Shown here: positions 38,087 to 45,328 of the stretch, one piece after another
How the letters are laid out: every line of letters starts with the position of its first letter
How positions within the stretch are numbered: position 1 is the stretch's first letter
Source: Cohnella herbarum
Lineage (GTDB): Bacteria > Bacillota > Bacilli > Paenibacillales > Paenibacillaceae
Reading direction: 5' to 3'
NCBI RefSeq assembly: GCF_012849095.1
Contig: NZ_CP051680.1
Location: 2,728,001-2,792,000, forward strand
Length of the DNA stretch: 64,000 nucleotides
Made by a program: the position numbers and the translations under genes
Notes under the pieces: generated by a model
The model's database searches: none
Seen by the model: only the letters and a program-made list of their open reading frames with translations
What the model was told of the DNA's origin: nothing

Positions 38087-41002
38087 CTATTCAAACCGAA
38101 TTTCGTCGATCCAGATCGTTCCGCTGCCGCCATACCAGAACGCCATCGTCAATTGGCCCGGCGCGCTCCGGTTCACTCCGTTCGCGACCAAGTCGATCGC
38201 GATGTCTTTGTATGCCGTCGTTATCGTATTCCCGCTGAAATCTCCGAACGTTTTCTCGACGCCGCCAAGCGTAACGCGGAAATGGCTTTGCTCCCCTCCG
38301 GCGGCCCCCTTCACTCGAACGATCATCTTCGTATAAGCGGCGATGCTCTGATTTACGTCGCTCCCGAGCCATCCATTATTGCTATATTGAAGCTTAAGCG
38401 CTCCGCTATCGATCGCTCCCGCATTGTTCGCGAAGCTGTTGGCTCCGGCCCACTTGCCCAAGTCGTTGCTCCCGGGCCAAGAAGGAGAATTATCGAAATT
38501 GTCCAACACAAGCGCCGCCGTGCCTCCGCCGGAGGAGCTCGTCGTATCCGAGACGGTATTGCTCGCCGCGGAAATATTGTTCGCGGCATCCTTGGCTTTG
38601 ACGAAATAGGAGTATGCCGTGCTTGCGGCAAGTCCCGTATCGGTATAAGCGGTTGTCGTAGACGTCCCTACGTAAGAGCCGCCTCTGTAAATATCGTAAC
38701 CGACGACTCCGACATTGTCCGTAGCTGCCGTCCAAGACAAGCTAATGCTCGATGCCGTTTTACCCGCGACGCTTAGGTTGGATGGAGCGGAGGGCGCTTG
38801 CGTATCTCCCGAACCGCTTCCCGAACTCACCTGGATCCGGTCGAAATCGGGTGCCCAGCCGCTCGGATTGGACAATTTGATCGTATTGTTGCCCGCGTTC
38901 AGCTGTACTTGCGTCTGAATGGTTCCGACCGTAGTCCATCCGCCCGTGTTTGGAAACGTAAGCGTGACCGCCGATCCGCCGTTTACGCTTATTTGCGCCG
39001 TACGGCTGGCATCGCCATTCAAATACGACACGGTCAACGTAGCCGCTCCCGCCGCGGACGCGTTAACTCCGTTGAACTGAAGCGTTCCGGCGTTATTGCC
39101 GACATAACCGACTTTCGAGCCGCCGGAGCAAGCGGAACACGCGCTTGCCGCAGCTCCTCCGGCCATTGTATTCACGGAAGCTTCCGCTTCGTAGGAGACG
39201 GTTCCCCCTCCGCCGCCGGATGCGGTCGTGACGTTTAACGTATTGCTGGAAAGCGAAACATTGCCCGCGGCGTCCTTCGCTTTCACCGTGTAGCTGTATG
39301 CCGTTGCGGCGTTTAGCCCCGAGTCGGTGTAAGAAGTAGATGACGTCGATCCGATCAAGCTGCCCCCGCGGTACACGTCGTAGCCGGTTACCCCGACATT
39401 GTCCGTCGAAGCGCTCCAAGCTAAGCTAGCGCTGCTTGCGGTCGTACCCGTGCTGATTAGATTCGCGGGCGCGCTAGGCGCTTGCGTGTCTCCGCCGCCC
39501 CCTCCGCTCGTACCTCCGTCGTAAGGACCGCTTGTTAAGCTATAAGACAACGTGTTATCCGGTTTTAGCGCGGCGAACGAACCGAGATTCTGATCGCTCG
39601 GATCCCCGCCGATTCCCACTTTGCCGATCGGGGTCCGGCCACCGGCATAATAGTTCGTATTGGCGAATCGAACGCTTGGTTTCCAGCCCGAAGGATCCAA
39701 GATGGACAAAGCTAGAGTATACGTTCCCGCAGCCAGGTTGGTTGGGATCGTAAACGCACCCGAAACGGCATTCGCGGCGGGAGCATTGTTATAGGCTCTC
39801 GTAGCGACGTTCCAATCCGTCCCCGGAAGCCATTGCCTGACATCGGCGTTAAACAGCCCTTTCCAAGCGACCGATTTGTCCGCTCTTAGCAAGCTGGCTT
39901 CTACCGGCCAATCGTAGTAGAACGGAGATGAGCCTTTATTCGTCACGTTAAACGATACGTTCATCGTGCCGCCGGGCTGTACGCTGCCGGAGAAGGTCGC
40001 CTGGTTAATGACGAACCGGTATCCGAGCACCTTCTGCATGGCGGTCGCACCGGCTTCGACGGCGGAATTGCTCGCGTTGTATTCCGCGATCCATCCCAGG
40101 CTCGACGTGTGCGTCCTCATGATCCAATCGATAACGTAGTTCGTATTGCTCGCGCTTCCTAATGTCCCATCCGGGCTACCACCCAGATTCGATTGATCGC
40201 CCCAGTCGTAAGCCACTTCCCCGCTGTTGATTTGCGTCCTCCAAGCGTCTCTCGCGATCTCGCCGTTGCCCCCCGCGACATCGTCCGGCAAGGCGAAGGA
40301 ATCCCACTGGATGCCGAAAGGATAACCGATGAAAGTATCCGGGTACCGGACCATCACTTTCTTATTATGAAAAGCGTTGACGTAAGCATCGCCCAGTGCC
40401 TGCTGGAAGCTCAGCGGAATGCGGTCCGTTCCGTCTGCGAACTTATTGGGATAGATGTGCTGCTCGCCCCAATTCCCGAACAAACCGAATTCGACGGCGG
40501 CCACGCGGGGATCGTTGTCCCAAGCTTGTCCCAGCTTGTTGATAAACGCGACCATCCGGGTTTTGTAAGTGTCCGACAGCCACTGCTGCGCGGGATCCCC
40601 GTGCGGGATGCCGTCCGGCCAATACTCCCCCGTATTCGGGTAGACGATCACGACGCGCGGGACCACTTTGATATTCCGGTTCTCCAATCCGGCCCAAGCC
40701 GTGTTGCTCCAGTCTTTAATCTTCTGCACGGAATCGGACGCCGCGTTCTCGAGGCTCGTGTACGGAATGTAATGCTTGTAGATCGAAGTATACTCTTTGT
40801 CCGGGAAGTTCGTGCTCCCGATGTAGACCGAAGGCCTGAAGCCCATATTCGGATTTTTGAACGCTTCGGACGTCTCGGACAGGTTGACGGTAATCGGTCC
40901 CACGGCCGCATGGACCTCCTTGCTCGGCCAGCCCGCGTTTAATGAAACGGATAATAGCGCGACTGCTAATGTAAAGCATAACTTTCCAGACAACAACTTC
41001 AT
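38087..41002 (-). CDS. Secreted DUF4874/DUF4832 protein with Fn3, CBM35-like and C-terminal binding domain
   Basis: The 971-residue protein has a signal peptide (1-32, SKEVHAA). A DUF4874/DUF4832 module follows (about 35-490) with NWGEQHIYP (E180) and NSGEVAYDW (E262) at the two conserved acidic places. Then come Fn3 (508-594), CBM35-like (601-726, again GWAPDFDRI), Fn3 (736-822) and a C-terminal beta-sandwich (830-971) similar in layout to residues 682-827 of the 1658-residue protein. The CBM35-like and Fn3 parts are close relatives of those in the neighbour, implying duplication. The start ATG follows GGGAGGG. A LacI-type operator and a cre-like site lie upstream. Likely an extracellular glycan-active enzyme. 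Confidence 0.85.
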   Translation of the reverse strand: MKLLSGKLCFTLAVALLSVSLNAGWPSKEVHAAVGPITVNLSETSEAFKNPNMGFRPSVYIGSTNFPDKEYTSIYKHYIPYTSLENAASDSVQKIKDWSNTAWAGLENRNIKVVPRVVIVYPNTGEYWPDGIPHGDPAQQWLSDTYKTRMVAFINKLGQAWDNDPRVAAVEFGLFGNWGEQHIYPNKFADGTDRIPLSFQQALGDAYVNAFHNKKVMVRYPDTFIGYPFGIQWDSFALPDDVAGGNGEIARDAWRTQINSGEVAYDWGDQSNLGGSPDGTLGSASNTNYVIDWIMRTHTSSLGWIAEYNASNSAVEAGATAMQKVLGYRFVINQATFSGSVQPGGTMNVSFNVTNKGSSPFYYDWPVEASLLRADKSVAWKGLFNADVRQWLPGTDWNVATRAYNNAPAANAVSGAFTIPTNLAAGTYTLALSILDPSGWKPSVRFANTNYYAGGRTPIGKVGIGGDPSDQNLGSFAALKPDNTLSYSLTSGPYDGGTSGGGGGDTQAPSAPANLISTGTTASSASLAWSASTDNVGVTGYDVYRGGSLIGSTSSTSYTDSGLNAATAYSYTVKAKDAAGNVSLSSNTLNVTTASGGGGGTVSYEAEASVNTMAGGAAASACSACSGGSKVGYVGNNAGTLQFNGVNASAAGAATLTVSYLNGDASRTAQISVNGGSAVTLTFPNTGGWTTVGTIQTQVQLNAGNNTIKLSNPSGWAPDFDRIQVSSGSGSGDTQAPSAPSNLSVAGKTASSISLSWTAATDNVGVVGYDIYRGGSYVGTSTTTAYTDTGLAASTAYSYFVKAKDAANNISAASNTVSDTTSSSGGGTAALVLDNFDNSPSWPGSNDLGKWAGANSFANNAGAIDSGALKLQYSNNGWLGSDVNQSIAAYTKMIVRVKGAAGGEQSHFRVTLGGVEKTFGDFSGNTITTAYKDIAIDLVANGVNRSAPGQLTMAFWYGGSGTIWIDEIRFE

Positions 41003-41038
41003 CCCTTAAATCCCTCCCGTTCGAATTGTCGCTAAGCG

Positions 41039-41052
41039 TGATAGCGCTTCCA
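41039..41052 (-). promoter_or_regulatory. cre-like site upstream of the 971-residue protein gene
   Basis: On the minus strand TGGAAGCGCTATCA fits the CcpA site consensus with one mismatch at the third base. It lies 37 bases before the start codon, in the leader. The core AAGCGCTAT is shared with the site at 32778-32791. Confidence 0.45.
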
Positions 41053-41122
41053 TGATTCGATCAAAAAAAGGTTCCTTCAAGTTGATCATGATGAAATTCG
41101 AGTCGTCATTCAGGAAAGTAAT

Positions 41123-41130
41123 TTGCGCAA
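41123..41130. promoter_or_regulatory. LacI-type operator of the 971-residue protein gene
   Basis: TTGCGCAA inside the perfect 12-base palindrome ATTTGCGCAAAT (41122-41133). It starts 18 bases downstream of the -10 box of the gene's promoter. Confidence 0.65.
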
Positions 41131-41147
41131 ATATTTTCCTTGTGCCT

Positions 41148-41176
41148 ATCATAATTGGAATACCTCAACGTGTCAA
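41148..41176 (-). promoter_or_regulatory. Sigma-A promoter of the 971-residue protein gene
   Basis: On the minus strand TTGACA (complement of 41171-41176) and TATGAT (complement of 41148-41153) with a 17-base spacer, one of the best promoters in the window. Confidence 0.7.
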
Positions 41177-41191
41177 TCCCTATTCAAGAGC

Positions 41192-41227
41192 AAAAAAAGG
41201 CTATTCCAACGATGCTTGGAATAACCC
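41192..41227 (-). terminator. Terminator of the lacI-type gene
   Basis: On the minus strand GGGTTATTCCAA-GCATCG-TTGGAATAGCC (complement of 41199-41227) with one mismatch, followed by TTTTTTT. It is 14 bases past the stop codon. Confidence 0.8.
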
Positions 41228-41240
41228 TTTTAGCTTGCTT

Positions 41241-42260
41241 CTATTGTTCTCGAACCATAACCTTGGCGCACGATTCTCGCTCGATAAGCTCCGTCTTTAA
41301 GCTGATGTTCACTTCCGAAATATTTTTGTTCGTAATTAACTCCGTCAGCATCTTTACGATCAACTGGCTGATATCGTATCGGAATCTGCGGACGGTCGTC
41401 AGCGGCGGCATCATAAACTCGGAAAGTTTCAAATCGTCGAAGCCGATAAGCGAAACGTCTCTCGGCACGCGTAGCTTCAACTCCGCCAGCCCTTTCATCG
41501 CCCCGAAGGCGATGATATCGTTAAAAGCGAATATCGCGGTAATGTCCGGATGCTCCGCGAGCATTTTTTTCACCGCTTGATGTCCGTGCGCGGGATCGAA
41601 TGCCCCCATCAGAATGTTCGATTCCATCCAAGGCATCCCCAATTGGAGAAAAGCGTCGCGGCATCCCCGAAGCCTGTTTTCGTTAACCAAGTGCTCGCTC
41701 GGGCCCGCGATCATTCCGATTTGCCTGTGCCCTAAACCGTACAAATAATGAATGACGTCATAAGCGCCTTTGCGATTATCGTAATCGATATAATTTTGCG
41801 CGGCTTCGTAGTTTCTGCCGTTGGTAATCAAATATGGAATTCCCCGGTTCATAAGTTCTTCTACGAGACTATCCCCGACGAAAGGGTCGAAAATGACGGC
41901 CGCGTCGATTTTTTTCTCGTTCAAGAGCCGATAGGCCGAGGATGCGGGGGATAAATCCGCCGTATGGGTCGCCATATGGAACTGATGCCCGTAAGACTCG
42001 AACTCTTCTTTCAGATCGTTCAAATCCGCGGAGGAGGAAGGATCGTTATCGAAAAAATCGTTCACGTCGGGTACGAACACCGCGATGCTATAGGAGATGC
42101 CAACCATTCTGGAAGGAGTGATCCCCGGCTTCAAATACTCATTGGCAATGTCAAGCACTTTACGACGGGTATCATCGCTGAAATTTCCCTGATTGTTAAT
42201 AATGCGGGAAACGGTACTGATCGAAACGTTGGCCTTTTCGGCGATCTCTTTGAGCTTAAT
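41241..42260 (-). CDS. LacI-family transcriptional regulator with ATT start
   Basis: The product of 339 residues has the full LacI HTH and hinge at its N-terminus (KLKEIAEKANVSISTVSRII, residues 2-21) and a periplasmic-binding-like sugar domain (about 60-335). The HTH is in frame, but between the preceding in-frame TAA and the HTH there is no ATG, GTG or TTG. An ATT at 42258-42260 sits five bases after GGAGGGGG and gives exactly the usual LacI N-terminus; a CTG at 42275 is less likely. A GTG at 42158 would remove the whole DNA-binding domain. It lies downstream of the GH31 gene and is the probable repressor acting at the TTGCGCAA sites. Confidence 0.8.
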   Translation of the reverse strand: MKLKEIAEKANVSISTVSRIINNQGNFSDDTRRKVLDIANEYLKPGITPSRMVGISYSIAVFVPDVNDFFDNDPSSSADLNDLKEEFESYGHQFHMATHTADLSPASSAYRLLNEKKIDAAVIFDPFVGDSLVEELMNRGIPYLITNGRNYEAAQNYIDYDNRKGAYDVIHYLYGLGHRQIGMIAGPSEHLVNENRLRGCRDAFLQLGMPWMESNILMGAFDPAHGHQAVKKMLAEHPDITAIFAFNDIIAFGAMKGLAELKLRVPRDVSLIGFDDLKLSEFMMPPLTTVRRFRYDISQLIVKMLTELITNKNISEVNISLKTELIERESCAKVMVREQ

Positions 42261-42332
42261 GAGTGCCCCCTCCAGTCTGATACAACCTACATTTTCATCT
42301 TAATGAGGACAAGCCCCGGAGTCAAACGTATT

Positions 42333-43868
42333 TCATTGGCGTCGATACCAAGGCAACCGGGATAAAGGCGCGTCTACGGTTCGTTCGCACGGTCCTTGCA
42401 CGCAACTTGCATCGTCCCCCAACCATAGCCCTTCGGGAAAAACGATTACCCGCTCCTTCGCCCCTTTGGCGAGAACCGGGGCAACGAGAATCCGTTCTCC
42501 CAACATGAATTGGTCTTTAACCCGCTCGAATCCTTGGCCTGGAAAGACGAATTCCAACGCGCGGAGGATCGGGGTGCCTAGCCGGCCGGCTTCCTCCGCC
42601 AAACGAAGCAGCTCCGGCCCCATTCGAAGGCGCAGCTTCACGGCATCCATGCAATAAGTACCTAACTCTTCGTTGAGCACCTTCCAGGGTGCCGTCGAAA
42701 ACTGCATCATCGGAAACAACGCGGCGCATTGCGAATAACGTACGAACAGCTCCGGGTCGAACGGAGTCCCTTGCAAGTCTCCGTCCCATCCGCCCCCTAC
42801 CATATCCGGGCAATTAAAAGCGGAACCGACCAGCCCTTGCGCGATGGAGTTCGGAATAAGCGAACGGATCCCGTCCTCATCCCAGCTATGCGGCTTGTCC
42901 CTTAACCGCTGCATTAACGGCGCGCCCCCCGTCTTCCAGCTAGCGCGATATTCGCTGAGCGGATAGTTTAGGCCTAAGCGACTATAAGCCGCGCAGTCTT
43001 CGTTCGGGATCTGAGTGCCCTGCCAGCGAAAGGAAGTCGCCCACGCCCAAGAGGAGTCGCCGGACGGATCGCCCGCATCGAATTTGAACCCGTCAATGCC
43101 ATATCGGTTAACGAGCTCGTCTAGGGTCCCCTTGAACCATTCGAACGCTTCCGGCAGCGTATAGTCGAGTACCGCGCTGCAGCCGTTCCACCAACGCCGA
43201 ATGGCCATTCTTCCCTCTTCGTCGTTAACCAAGAAGCCTTTTTTATCTAGCATTCTTCCGTTGAAGCTATCCGGACTTACATAGGGACAAACCCACAACA
43301 TGACCTTAAAGCCCATTTCATGGAGCGTCTCCACCATCGTCTTCGGATCGGGAAAACGCTTCGAATGGAAGGTCCACGTCCCGTAATCCTCCATCCAATT
43401 ATCGTCGATGATCAGAACGCCCGGAGGAAAGCCATTGCTCAGTATTTCTTTCGCGTAAGCGATCGTTTTGTCCTGGGTCGGCTCGTAATGCATTTCCATC
43501 CACGTGCAATATTGCGGCGCCGTAAACGCGATCGGATCCGGATAACGTCCGTCGGCGGGAAAAAACCGTTTCGCGCCGTCGTCGAAAGCCCGAGGCAAAT
43601 CCGCGAGGCTGTCCGCAAGCACAATTTCCCCTTCCTCGTATTCGATACGAATCGATGCGGCATGGAATGCAATGGAGAACGGACGATCATGCCATATGTA
43701 CCTGCCCCGGTTCGACACGAAGAAGGGAGCTCCCGAGTTCTCTAACAAATTCGTTAAATTCAACTGAACGTCTTCCATCCCGTAAGGCATCCGTATCCCG
43801 TCATGGATCGCCCCGCCCCACCAAAGCTCTCCCGGTAACGTTTGTATTTCCTTTATTAATCGTGCCAT
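42333..43868 (-). CDS. Glycoside hydrolase family 31 protein
   Basis: The 511-residue protein has the GH31 TIM barrel with the nucleophile D264 in GIDGFKFDAGD and acid/base D355 in NCPDMVGGG, plus IIDDNWMEDYGTW and a C-terminal beta domain. It lacks a signal peptide, so it acts on imported oligosaccharides. GH31 members are alpha-glucosidases, alpha-xylosidases, alpha-galactosidases and others. The FDAGD pattern resembles the GH31 alpha-galactosidase-like branch, but the exact linkage is not certain. I chose the ATG at 43868, eight bases after GGGGGA, over 43883. The gene has its own promoter with a LacI-type operator and is followed by the regulator gene. Confidence 0.85.
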   Translation of the reverse strand: MARLIKEIQTLPGELWWGGAIHDGIRMPYGMEDVQLNLTNLLENSGAPFFVSNRGRYIWHDRPFSIAFHAASIRIEYEEGEIVLADSLADLPRAFDDGAKRFFPADGRYPDPIAFTAPQYCTWMEMHYEPTQDKTIAYAKEILSNGFPPGVLIIDDNWMEDYGTWTFHSKRFPDPKTMVETLHEMGFKVMLWVCPYVSPDSFNGRMLDKKGFLVNDEEGRMAIRRWWNGCSAVLDYTLPEAFEWFKGTLDELVNRYGIDGFKFDAGDPSGDSSWAWATSFRWQGTQIPNEDCAAYSRLGLNYPLSEYRASWKTGGAPLMQRLRDKPHSWDEDGIRSLIPNSIAQGLVGSAFNCPDMVGGGWDGDLQGTPFDPELFVRYSQCAALFPMMQFSTAPWKVLNEELGTYCMDAVKLRLRMGPELLRLAEEAGRLGTPILRALEFVFPGQGFERVKDQFMLGERILVAPVLAKGAKERVIVFPEGLWLGDDASCVQGPCERTVDAPLSRLPWYRRQ

Positions 43869-43895
43869 ATCGTCATCCCCCATTTAGGAAAGTAT

Positions 43896-43903
43896 TTGCG
43901 CAA
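43896..43903. promoter_or_regulatory. LacI-type operator of the GH31 gene
   Basis: TTGCGCAA, extended on the minus strand as TTGCGCAAATACTTTCC, close to the sequence at 41123. It lies ten bases downstream of the -10 box and 28 bases before the GH31 start codon. Confidence 0.65.
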
Positions 43904-43912
43904 CTTTTTATT

Positions 43913-43942
43913 ATCTTAGTCTTAACTCCCTTTCACCGTCAA
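43913..43942 (-). promoter_or_regulatory. Promoter of the GH31-lacI operon
   Basis: On the minus strand TTGACG (complement of 43937-43942) and TAAGAT (complement of 43913-43918) with an 18-base spacer. Confidence 0.55.
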
Positions 43943-43999
43943 CACAAAAACTCGATATTTTTTCTCTTTCGGAAAAACAGACGTTTTTGTCGCAGCAAA

Positions 44000-44042
44000 A
44001 AGGGCAGACCCGGTATTTTCCTCCGGCTGCCCTTCCCGTTTT
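44000..44042. terminator. Terminator hairpin, same arms as at 21412
   Basis: AAGGGCAG (44000-44007) and CTGCCCTT (44027-44034), followed by CCCGTTTT on the plus strand and by TTTTTGCTG on the minus strand. The loop is two bases longer than at 21412; otherwise the sequence is identical. It lies upstream of the GH31 promoter and shields it from read-through. Confidence 0.6.
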
Positions 44043-44167
44043 ACTCACGATTTTATTAGCGCCGCCGGCCGAATATTCGGGCTCCGGCGATTCAAGGTTC
44101 TTAAGGTTCATAATGGCCAAGCCACAACGCATACACTCAAAAGTCCTAAACGATCGGAGGTGTAGCC

Positions 44168-44416
44168 ATGGCGCGAAGGCATCGCCGCGAGATTATTATC
44201 GTCGTCGTCACTCGCGGCGATCTCATACGGTTTATCGCGTACGACTTCATCTTAAGCTCGGTCGTATATAAGGGATTAATCGGGCTTCATGCGCCACTCT
44301 TCGTCCCATTCCTCGGCAGCATTGCCGGACCGATGCTCCTGCGGAAACTCACGGGCCGCACCGGTCGAGTGCTCCATCATAAGCCTAATCGTCAAGCCGA
44401 TTACGCAACTCGTTAA
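44168..44416 (+). CDS. Small hypothetical membrane-associated protein
   Basis: An 82-residue frame with a strong ribosome site GGAGGTG six bases before its ATG. The protein is basic at both ends and has two hydrophobic stretches (about residues 9-34 and 40-58, including FVPFLGSIAGPMLL), so a small membrane protein is possible. I recognise no family. It converges with the YheC/D-like gene with a four-base gap, so the two would overlap at the transcript level. The evidence is the ribosome site and composition only. Confidence 0.45.
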   Translation: MARRHRREIIIVVVTRGDLIRFIAYDFILSSVVYKGLIGLHAPLFVPFLGSIAGPMLLRKLTGRTGRVLHHKPNRQADYATR

Positions 44417-44420
44417 TCCG

Positions 44421-45179
44421 TCACTTGTATCTTCCATATTGCTTGGCATATTTGAGAATTCGCAGATATGCGCTTTTATTCATCTTGTTCCTAAGCGGAT
44501 AGAACTGCGGGCGAGTATTCGTCTCCAGAATCCAATACCGACCGCTCTTATCGATAGCCACATCCAGTCCTAACTCACGGAATCCTTTAAGATGACGGTC
44601 GAAACAATACCCTGCATTCTCCCCAAGACGAGACAACTTCTTGGTCGTATAGTCGATCTTACCAGCCGAGTAACCTGCCCCCCTTAAGGTTTCCGGCAGG
44701 AATGCCACTTTTCCCCCTTGGTTGTAATTGTTGACGACCTTCCCTTGCCTTCCTATCTTCGTAAACAGCGCGGTTGTTCTCCACTTGCCGGAATCGGGTT
44801 TTTGCACCATCACGCGGATATCGAACGGTCGACCGTTCGTATTCTCGAGGTTAATTCCTTTTTGCAGAAGATATCCCCTAGACTTAGAGTAAGATTTAAG
44901 CTGATGATACAACGCGTCAACCGAAGAAACCGTAGCATTGCGGCTTCCCTTTAATTTATACGCTCCCGACGATGTCTTCACGATCCGGATAATCCGGTTT
45001 CCTCCCGAGCCGCCGGTCGGTTTGAAATACAGTACGGTATGCCGCTTAAGCATGCTCTGCAAACTTCCTTTACTAAACTGCAGCGTTTCCGGAATATACG
45101 GACGAAGCCGCGAATCCCGCAACATCCACTTCGTCTTCCGCCATTTGCTTTTGATCGATGTGCTGGCATATTTGTTCAT
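44421..45179 (-). CDS. YheC/YheD-like ATP-grasp protein
   Basis: The 252-residue protein resembles the endospore-coat-associated YheC/YheD group of ATP-grasp proteins. It has the early lysine-rich region with MLKRHTVLYFKPTGGSGGNRIIRI (nucleotide-binding loop), YLLQKGINLENTNGRPFDIRVM and the C-terminal metal/ATP site LDVAIDKSGRYWILETNTRPQF. Such proteins are common in multiple copies in Bacillales and their reaction is not established. The ATG at 45179 has GAGGAGGGCGG a few bases upstream; the longer frame to 45206 lacks one. Confidence 0.8.
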   Translation of the reverse strand: MNKYASTSIKSKWRKTKWMLRDSRLRPYIPETLQFSKGSLQSMLKRHTVLYFKPTGGSGGNRIIRIVKTSSGAYKLKGSRNATVSSVDALYHQLKSYSKSRGYLLQKGINLENTNGRPFDIRVMVQKPDSGKWRTTALFTKIGRQGKVVNNYNQGGKVAFLPETLRGAGYSAGKIDYTTKKLSRLGENAGYCFDRHLKGFRELGLDVAIDKSGRYWILETNTRPQFYPLRNKMNKSAYLRILKYAKQYGRYK

Positions 45180-45275
45180 GTTACCGCCCTCCTCTGCCTT
45201 ACTCACAGGTTATGTATTTGGAATGCTTGCCCGAAACAGCGCATACCCAAATAATCCATTGTACGACGATGAGAA

Positions 45276-45310
45276 AATGAAAAGCACCCCCGTGAATTCC
45301 ACAGGAGTGC
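45276..45310 (-). terminator. Terminator of the pentose phosphate operon
   Basis: On the minus strand GCACTCCTGTG-GAATT-CACGGGGGTGC (complement of 45284-45310) has an 11-base stem with one mismatch and is followed by TTTTCATTTTC. It lies about 20 bases past the gnd stop codon. Confidence 0.75.
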
Positions 45311-45328
45311 CGTTTAATGCTTATTCGA

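Noticed and set aside
40193..40942. 249-codon plus-strand frame
   Set aside because: Antisense to the 971-residue secreted protein gene, with unlikely composition.
38087..41002. Sortase, SLH or cell-wall anchors in the secreted proteins
   Set aside because: Searched at the C-termini of all three proteins; no LPxTG-type motif, S-layer repeats or hydrophobic tail was seen.
41241..42158. LacI regulator starting at the GTG codon at 42158
   Set aside because: This start would delete the whole DNA-binding domain, which is present and in frame upstream.
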